From Morella rubra (lineage: Eukaryota; Streptophyta; Magnoliopsida; Fagales; Myricaceae): a stretch of DNA of 64,000 nt. This document shows, piece after piece, positions 63,943 to 64,000 of this stretch (positions within the stretch are counted from its first letter, which is position 1; the number at the start of each line of letters is the position of its first letter). A model generated the notes under the pieces. That model had not been told where the DNA came from. It saw nothing but the letters and a program-made list of their open reading frames with translations, and did no database searches. The stretch lies in contig CM025852.1 of the NCBI GenBank assembly GCA_003952965.2, forward strand, positions 26,577,457-26,641,456, given 5' to 3'. The translations under genes were made by a program, and so were the position numbers.

Positions 63943-64000
63943 GGGGAGAGACGGGGGGCAATGGAATGAGAGTTGGTTTTGGGAAACTAACGAACTTGAA
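63943..64000. other. upstream edge of the AK7-like gene
   Basis: Short 5' leader or promoter sequence at the window edge; nothing specific seen. Confidence 0.3.

Overview
This is nuclear DNA from a eudicot plant. The coding sequence is split by short AT-rich GT-AG introns. The gene families are land-plant ones (plant-type mTERF, O-fucosyltransferase, GH1 beta-glucosidase, inactive LRR receptor kinase), and the repeats are plant DNA transposon derivatives. No species can be named from sequence alone; a rosid is plausible but unproven. All exon borders were read by eye from reading-frame continuity and splice signals.

Layout from left to right. (1) 599-3843 (+): 3' part of a WDR74/NSA1-like ribosome-biogenesis WD-repeat gene. 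(2) 4867-6344 (-): mitochondrial pyruvate carrier MPC1; its 5'-UTR intron is built from a tandemly triplicated unit that also copied the splice donor. (3) 9755-14102 (+): complete 540-aa GH1 beta-glucosidase; 19247-21864 (+): a second, broken GH1 gene. Between them lie a possible LTR fragment and a 2.27-kb PIF/Harbinger-like deletion derivative. (4) 22248-24928 (-): 566-aa O-fucosyltransferase-family protein. (5) 26426-30683 (+): M18 aspartyl aminopeptidase with a 1-nt phase conflict at the exon 2/3 junction. (6) 30.7-34.8 kb: repeat-rich stretch with an intron-containing DENR gene fragment, a MITE with about 235-bp inverted arms, and two copies of a hairpin-bearing repeat. (7) 35743-38715 (-): full-length adenylate kinase. 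(8) 39589-43027 (-): NOP56 with a telo-box in its promoter. (9) 44306-58322: a tandem segmental duplication, each arm about 6.8-7.0 kb, giving two intact mTERF genes (457 aa each) and two copies of the 5' part of an LRR pseudokinase gene. Only the downstream copy (57656-61144) is complete. (10) 61957-63942 (-): an adenylate-kinase-7-like mitochondrial protein with a degenerate P-loop and an apparent 1-nt frameshift.

Most genes are unrelated housekeeping neighbours, as usual in plants. Functional links are loose: WDR74 and NOP56 both serve 60S/snoRNP ribosome biogenesis; MPC1, the mTERFs and the AK7-like protein are predicted to be organellar. I found no clearly new multi-gene system. The most unusual structures are the mTERF/pseudokinase tandem duplication, the triplicated MPC1 leader intron, and the two near-intact genes each off by one nucleotide.
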